Below, one piece after another: positions 60,790 through 64,000 of a stretch of 64,000 nt of DNA. The notes beneath the pieces are model-generated. The model was not told where the DNA came from. It worked only from the letters and a program-made list of their open reading frames with translations, and made no database searches. Source of the DNA: JAAUTT01 sp038213375. Its GTDB lineage: Bacteria > Bacteroidota > Bacteroidia > Bacteroidales > JAAUTT01. The first letter of the stretch is position 1, and each line of letters opens with the position of its first letter. The position numbers and the translations under genes were made by a program. The DNA is taken from positions 1 to 64,000 of the forward strand of contig JBBQTB010000027.1 of the NCBI GenBank assembly GCA_038213375.1, written 5' to 3'.

Positions 60790-61329
60790 TTAAATAGCAG
60801 CCAACGCCTTCAATGCTTCGCTGATGTGTTTATCAGTCTGGTTTTGCGAGTTGAAAATATGAACCACTACACCCTGTTTATTAACCACATAGGTGACGCG
60901 ACCGGCTAATAAACCCAAGAGATTGGCGGGTACTCCAAATTGTTTACGAATTTTTCCACCACTATCGCTCAACAACGGAAAAGTAAGCCGGTGTTTGAGG
61001 GCAAATTTCTTATGGCTATCCACATCATCGGAACTAATGCCAATAACCTCTGCTCCTGCTTCACGAAAAGCCTCATACTGATCGCGAAACGTGCAGGCTT
61101 CCTTTGTACATCCGGGTGTATCATCTTTTGGATAAAAGTAAATAACCAGGTTTCTCTGTCCAACCACCGAATTAATATCAAACATCTTTCCATCATGATC
61201 AGGTAGAGAAAATAATGGAATATGGCTTCCAATTTCAACTTTATTCATAGATTTGTTGGTTTGAGCGCTACAGCTATTTATGAGAATAAGAAATACTATA
61301 CTTAAGGAACTTAAGAATCTCCGTTTCAT
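60790..61329 (-). CDS. exported Bcp-like peroxiredoxin
   Basis: A 179-residue thiol peroxidase with a lipoprotein-type signal and Cys20 (LINSC). The active peroxidatic site is TPGCTKEACTFRD, with Cys74 and the resolving Cys79, as in the atypical two-Cys Bcp group. Other family blocks are GSHIPLFSLPDHDGK and VVGQRNLVIYFYPKDD. It would protect the envelope from peroxides. It is divergent from the menaquinone genes. Confidence 0.92.
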   Translation of the reverse strand: MKRRFLSSLSIVFLILINSCSAQTNKSMNKVEIGSHIPLFSLPDHDGKMFDINSVVGQRNLVIYFYPKDDTPGCTKEACTFRDQYEAFREAGAEVIGISSDDVDSHKKFALKHRLTFPLLSDSGGKIRKQFGVPANLLGLLAGRVTYVVNKQGVVVHIFNSQNQTDKHISEALKALAAI

Positions 61330-61393
61330 GTTCTTTTTTTACTGTAAACAAACCAAAACAATTTATGTTAAAGCATCATAAAACATTTAAAAC

Positions 61394-62305
61394 TTGAAAC
61401 ATTCATTTTCATTCAAACCATGGTTAATGGCAGCTCGGTTAAGGACACTTCCGCTGGCGGCTTCAAATATTATTCTGGGTAGTTTTCTTGCATATTTTGA
61501 AGGTACATGGAGTTTATTTATTTTTTTAATGGGATTGCTTACAGCTCTTTTGCTTCAAATACTTTCGAATTTTGCCAACGATTATGGCGATTTTGTAAGT
61601 GGCGCCGACGAAAATCGGAGCAGTACTCTTGATCGTGCACTTCAATCGGGTCAAATTACCCAGCAACAAATGAAATTGGTGATTATTGTAACCTCATTTC
61701 TTACACTAATTTCGGGCATATTATTGGTCGCCGTAGGAGCAAAATCAATTGGAGTATCGGGCATACTCGGTTTTCTGGGGATGGGAATTTTATCCATATT
61801 AGCCGCCATTACTTATACTGTTGGAAAAAAGCCTTATGGATATGTTGGTTTGGGAGATATTGCTGTATTCCTGTTCTTTGGTATTGTGGGAGTGAGTGGT
61901 ATTTACATTCTTCACACACATCAATGGCAATGGAATGTGCTGATACCGGCAGCTTCACTTGGTTTGTTAAGCGCGGGAGTACTTAATATTAATAACATTC
62001 GCGATATCGAATCGGACAGGCAATCGGGTAAAAACACCCTTGTAGTAAGGTTGGGCCTTAAAAATGCAAAAATATATCATAGCTGGTTGATTCTGATCGC
62101 CATTGGACTTGGAATAACTTCAACTTTAATAAACTACCACGGCCCATTGCAACTTCTCTATCTGTTTACGATCCCTTTTTTCTTTCGAAATATCTATCAA
62201 GTAAAAATATCTAACTATCCAGTTATGTTTGACAGGGAATTAAAAAATTTATCCATCACCACATTTTTCTATTCTTTCACATTAGGTATAGGATTAATTC
62301 TCTAA
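61394..62305 (+). CDS. menA: 1,4-dihydroxy-2-naphthoate polyprenyltransferase
   Basis: MenA attaches the polyprenyl tail to dihydroxynaphthoate, giving demethylmenaquinone. The 303-residue protein has eight or so membrane helices and the two Mg-binding Asp-rich motifs: NFANDYGDFVSGADE near 58-72 and NNIRDIESDRQSGK near 199-212. The N-terminal KPWLMAARLRTLPLA block is conserved in the family and lies before the first ATG, so the TTG at 61394, only one codon after an in-frame stop, is the probable start. It is the first gene of menA-menC-menE. Confidence 0.93.
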   Translation: MKHSFSFKPWLMAARLRTLPLAASNIILGSFLAYFEGTWSLFIFLMGLLTALLLQILSNFANDYGDFVSGADENRSSTLDRALQSGQITQQQMKLVIIVTSFLTLISGILLVAVGAKSIGVSGILGFLGMGILSILAAITYTVGKKPYGYVGLGDIAVFLFFGIVGVSGIYILHTHQWQWNVLIPAASLGLLSAGVLNINNIRDIESDRQSGKNTLVVRLGLKNAKIYHSWLILIAIGLGITSTLINYHGPLQLLYLFTIPFFFRNIYQVKISNYPVMFDRELKNLSITTFFYSFTLGIGLIL

Positions 62306-62368
62306 ATTTTAAAATCATAGTACCAATACAATACTCATTATAAAGACTTTATCTTACGACTTTTTAGT

Positions 62369-63421
62369 ATGTTAATTGCGAAATATCAAAAATATGTTTT
62401 CGACTTTATGCAACCCGGAATGACATCGCGGGGGATACTAAATCAACGTACTTCATGGTTTTTGATGGTTAATGACTCTGCATTTCCTGATGTTTATGGA
62501 ATTGGAGAATGTGCTCCGCTCCAAGGTTTAAGTAGAGATAATATAGATAATATCGAAGAAATGTTAGGATGGGTATGCACTCACATCGATGATGGCGAAT
62601 TACTTGAAAATAAAATCCTCTGGGAATATCCATCCCTACTTTTTGGGCTTGAAACTGCTTTACTTGACCTAAAAAACGGTAGTAAGAGGCAATTTTACAA
62701 CAATGCATTTTTGAATCATCAATCAGGAATTCCTATTAATGGTCTTGTTTGGATGGGACCCATTGAAATGATGCGGGAACAAATACATAAAAAAATTGCT
62801 GATGGGTATAGTTGTATCAAGCTTAAAATTGGCGCAAATAACATCGAAAGTGAACTTTCATTGATTGAAGAAATCCGAAATACATTTGGATGGGAAATAG
62901 AAATCAGGGTAGATGCGAATGGCTCATTATTTTATGATACATGTATGCCTTCGCTTAAAAAATTAGCTGATTTACAAGTACATTCCATTGAACAACCATT
63001 GCCATCCGGTCAATATGAAAAAACACTATTTTTATGCAAAAATTCACCGATTCCCATTGCATTAGATGAAGATATTATTCGCTGGACGGATCGATTTGGG
63101 AAACATAAACTTTTGGATTCATTGAAACCACAATATATAGTTTTAAAGCCTGGACTAATCGGTGGATTTGCCGAAACAACGGAATGGATTAATCTGGCCA
63201 ATGAGCGAGACATTGGTTGGTGGATTACGTCAGCTTTGGAATCCAATATCGGCTTAAATGCCATTTCTCAGTATACAAGCCAGTTTCAGCCAACATTTCC
63301 TCAGGGTTTGGGCACCAGCAAAGTATTCAAAAATAATTTTGCATCTCCCCTATATATCGATAAAGGATTTTTGTTTCATAACACATATAATATTTGGGAT
63401 TTAACATCCCTGAAACCATGA
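62369..63421 (+). CDS. menC: o-succinylbenzoate synthase
   Basis: An enolase-superfamily enzyme of 350 residues that makes o-succinylbenzoate from SHCHC. The catalytic lysine is in SCIKLKIGA near 150, metal ligands in RVDANG near 188, EQPL near 214 and LDEDI near 236, and a second lysine in VLKPGLIGG near 263. The start ATG follows menA by 63 bases. Its stop overlaps the menE start (ATGA), so the two are translationally coupled. Confidence 0.92.
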   Translation: MLIAKYQKYVFDFMQPGMTSRGILNQRTSWFLMVNDSAFPDVYGIGECAPLQGLSRDNIDNIEEMLGWVCTHIDDGELLENKILWEYPSLLFGLETALLDLKNGSKRQFYNNAFLNHQSGIPINGLVWMGPIEMMREQIHKKIADGYSCIKLKIGANNIESELSLIEEIRNTFGWEIEIRVDANGSLFYDTCMPSLKKLADLQVHSIEQPLPSGQYEKTLFLCKNSPIPIALDEDIIRWTDRFGKHKLLDSLKPQYIVLKPGLIGGFAETTEWINLANERDIGWWITSALESNIGLNAISQYTSQFQPTFPQGLGTSKVFKNNFASPLYIDKGFLFHNTYNIWDLTSLKP

Positions 63422-64000
63422 ATTTTCATCCAAAATCAATACTTATTATGAATGATGTGGTAATTAACCATAAAAATTACCTGAGCATCATTCAATCCAA
63501 TCGTTTTACTCAAGATTGGTCTCAGGATACTATATTGTTTCTAAAGGACTTTTTGAATAATTCATCTCAACTGGAATTAAAAACCTCAGGAACCACAGGT
63601 AAACCCAAAAGCAATTGGATAGCCAAGGCAAAGATGGTGTATTCAGCCAGACTCACAGGCAGTTATTTTGATCTGAAACCTGGCGATTTGGCTTTATTGT
63701 CGCTTTCAAGTTCTTATATTGCCTCAAAAATGATGATTGTTAGGGCATTGACTCTTGGATTAACTCTGTATATAGTTAAACCATCTTCAAATCCATTATT
63801 GGAAACCAATCTACCAAAAAAAATAGATTTTGCTCCGTTTGTTCCTTTGCAGATGACATCAATGATAGATAACGAGTTAAGTTTACCACGATTGAAAAAA
63901 ATAAAACAAATAATTGTAGGTGGCGGCAACCTTAATTATCATCTTTTAGAGGAAATTAAACATCTACCAAACAAGGTATATGAAACCTTTGGAATGACAG
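63418..64000 (+). CDS. menE: o-succinylbenzoate-CoA ligase (partial, 5' part)
   Basis: The first 194 codons of an AMP-forming acyl-CoA synthetase cut off by the window edge. The start ATG overlaps the menC stop. The AMP-binding loop is TSGTTGKPKSNW near 57-68, followed by LLSLSSSYIASKMM and IIVGGGNL near 165-172 and ETFGMT at the end, as in MenE. Position directly after menC supports the assignment. It would activate o-succinylbenzoate for ring closure. Confidence 0.92.
   Translation, partial: MNFHPKSILIMNDVVINHKNYLSIIQSNRFTQDWSQDTILFLKDFLNNSSQLELKTSGTTGKPKSNWIAKAKMVYSARLTGSYFDLKPGDLALLSLSSSYIASKMMIVRALTLGLTLYIVKPSSNPLLETNLPKKIDFAPFVPLQMTSMIDNELSLPRLKKIKQIIVGGGNLNYHLLEEIKHLPNKVYETFGMT

Noticed and set aside
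63714..63929. Minus-strand frame inside menE
   Set aside because: It is opposite a clear AMP-binding enzyme frame and has no features of its own.
1..64000. tRNA or rRNA genes
   Set aside because: I looked for tRNA T-arm and acceptor-type sequences in the gaps and saw none; a covariance-model scan would settle this.

Overview
The window looks like a chromosomal segment from a low-GC, fermentative or facultatively respiring member of the Bacteroidetes (Bacteroidia, probably an environmental Bacteroidales or Marinilabiliales relative). The evidence is the very AT-rich intergenic DNA, the scarcity of Shine-Dalgarno sequences, several TAnnTTTG-type -7 promoter boxes, and families typical of the phylum (DUF4301, BT_3928-type DoxX protein, folP-cdaA neighbours, short IorA, arsenosugar-type radical SAM cluster). 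No rRNA, tRNA, CRISPR array or intact mobile element was seen. The placement is inference; there is no marker gene in the window that fixes the genus.

Layout. 0-6 kb: pyrD, a small XRE repressor with a cluster of ATTACAAATGTAAT-like dyads around it, about 1.2 kb of AT-rich DNA ending in a decayed reading frame, and a large FAD/Fe-S D-lactate-dehydrogenase-like fusion. 6-12 kb: an acidogenic cluster on the + strand (phosphate acetyltransferase, 3-hydroxyacyl-CoA dehydrogenase-like protein, acetate kinase, phosphate butyryltransferase, butyrate kinase), which would turn acyl-CoA into acyl phosphate and ATP. 12-15.6 kb: SDR, outer-membrane barrel, cold-shock protein, SlyD, nitrilase and acyltransferase. 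15.6-21.4 kb: a minus-strand cluster pairing a PgaC-like membrane glycosyltransferase with a HEAT-repeat membrane protein, a lone receiver, an Hpt protein, an unknown membrane-anchored protein and an OmpR-type regulator. 21-33 kb: DUF4301, indolepyruvate:ferredoxin oxidoreductase, YjbQ, an ABC-F protein with a degenerate second nucleotide-binding domain, CvfB, NYN-LOTUS protein, rubredoxin and PepD. 33-44 kb: housekeeping genes (cysQ, tmk, folP, cdaA, plsY, GTP-PEPCK) with a lone DppB-like permease, a radical SAM/SPASM protein and a nitroreductase.

44-48 kb holds an RRM glycine-rich protein, a lipoprotein amidase, an orphan small gene and a scar of decayed Tn3-type and IS3-type transposase fragments. 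48-57.6 kb is a tight minus-strand operon: AhpD-like protein, ArsS-type radical SAM protein, DUF2064 nucleotidyltransferase-like protein, TIGR04283-like glycosyltransferase, FAD oxidoreductase, NapH/CcoG-like Fe-S membrane protein, a DPM1-like glycosyltransferase and a polytopic mannosyltransferase-like protein. This is the strongest candidate for a poorly described biosynthetic system. 57.8-60.5 kb contains further gene debris (broken rhodanese, truncated redoxin, Rpn-nuclease tail) beside an ECF sigma factor/zinc anti-sigma/cytochrome P460 set. The window closes with a Bcp-like peroxiredoxin and the start of a menaquinone operon (menA-menC-menE, the last cut by the window edge).

Together the genes suggest an organism that ferments sugars or amino acids to acetate and butyrate, oxidises lactate and aryl pyruvates, and also makes menaquinone for some form of respiration.
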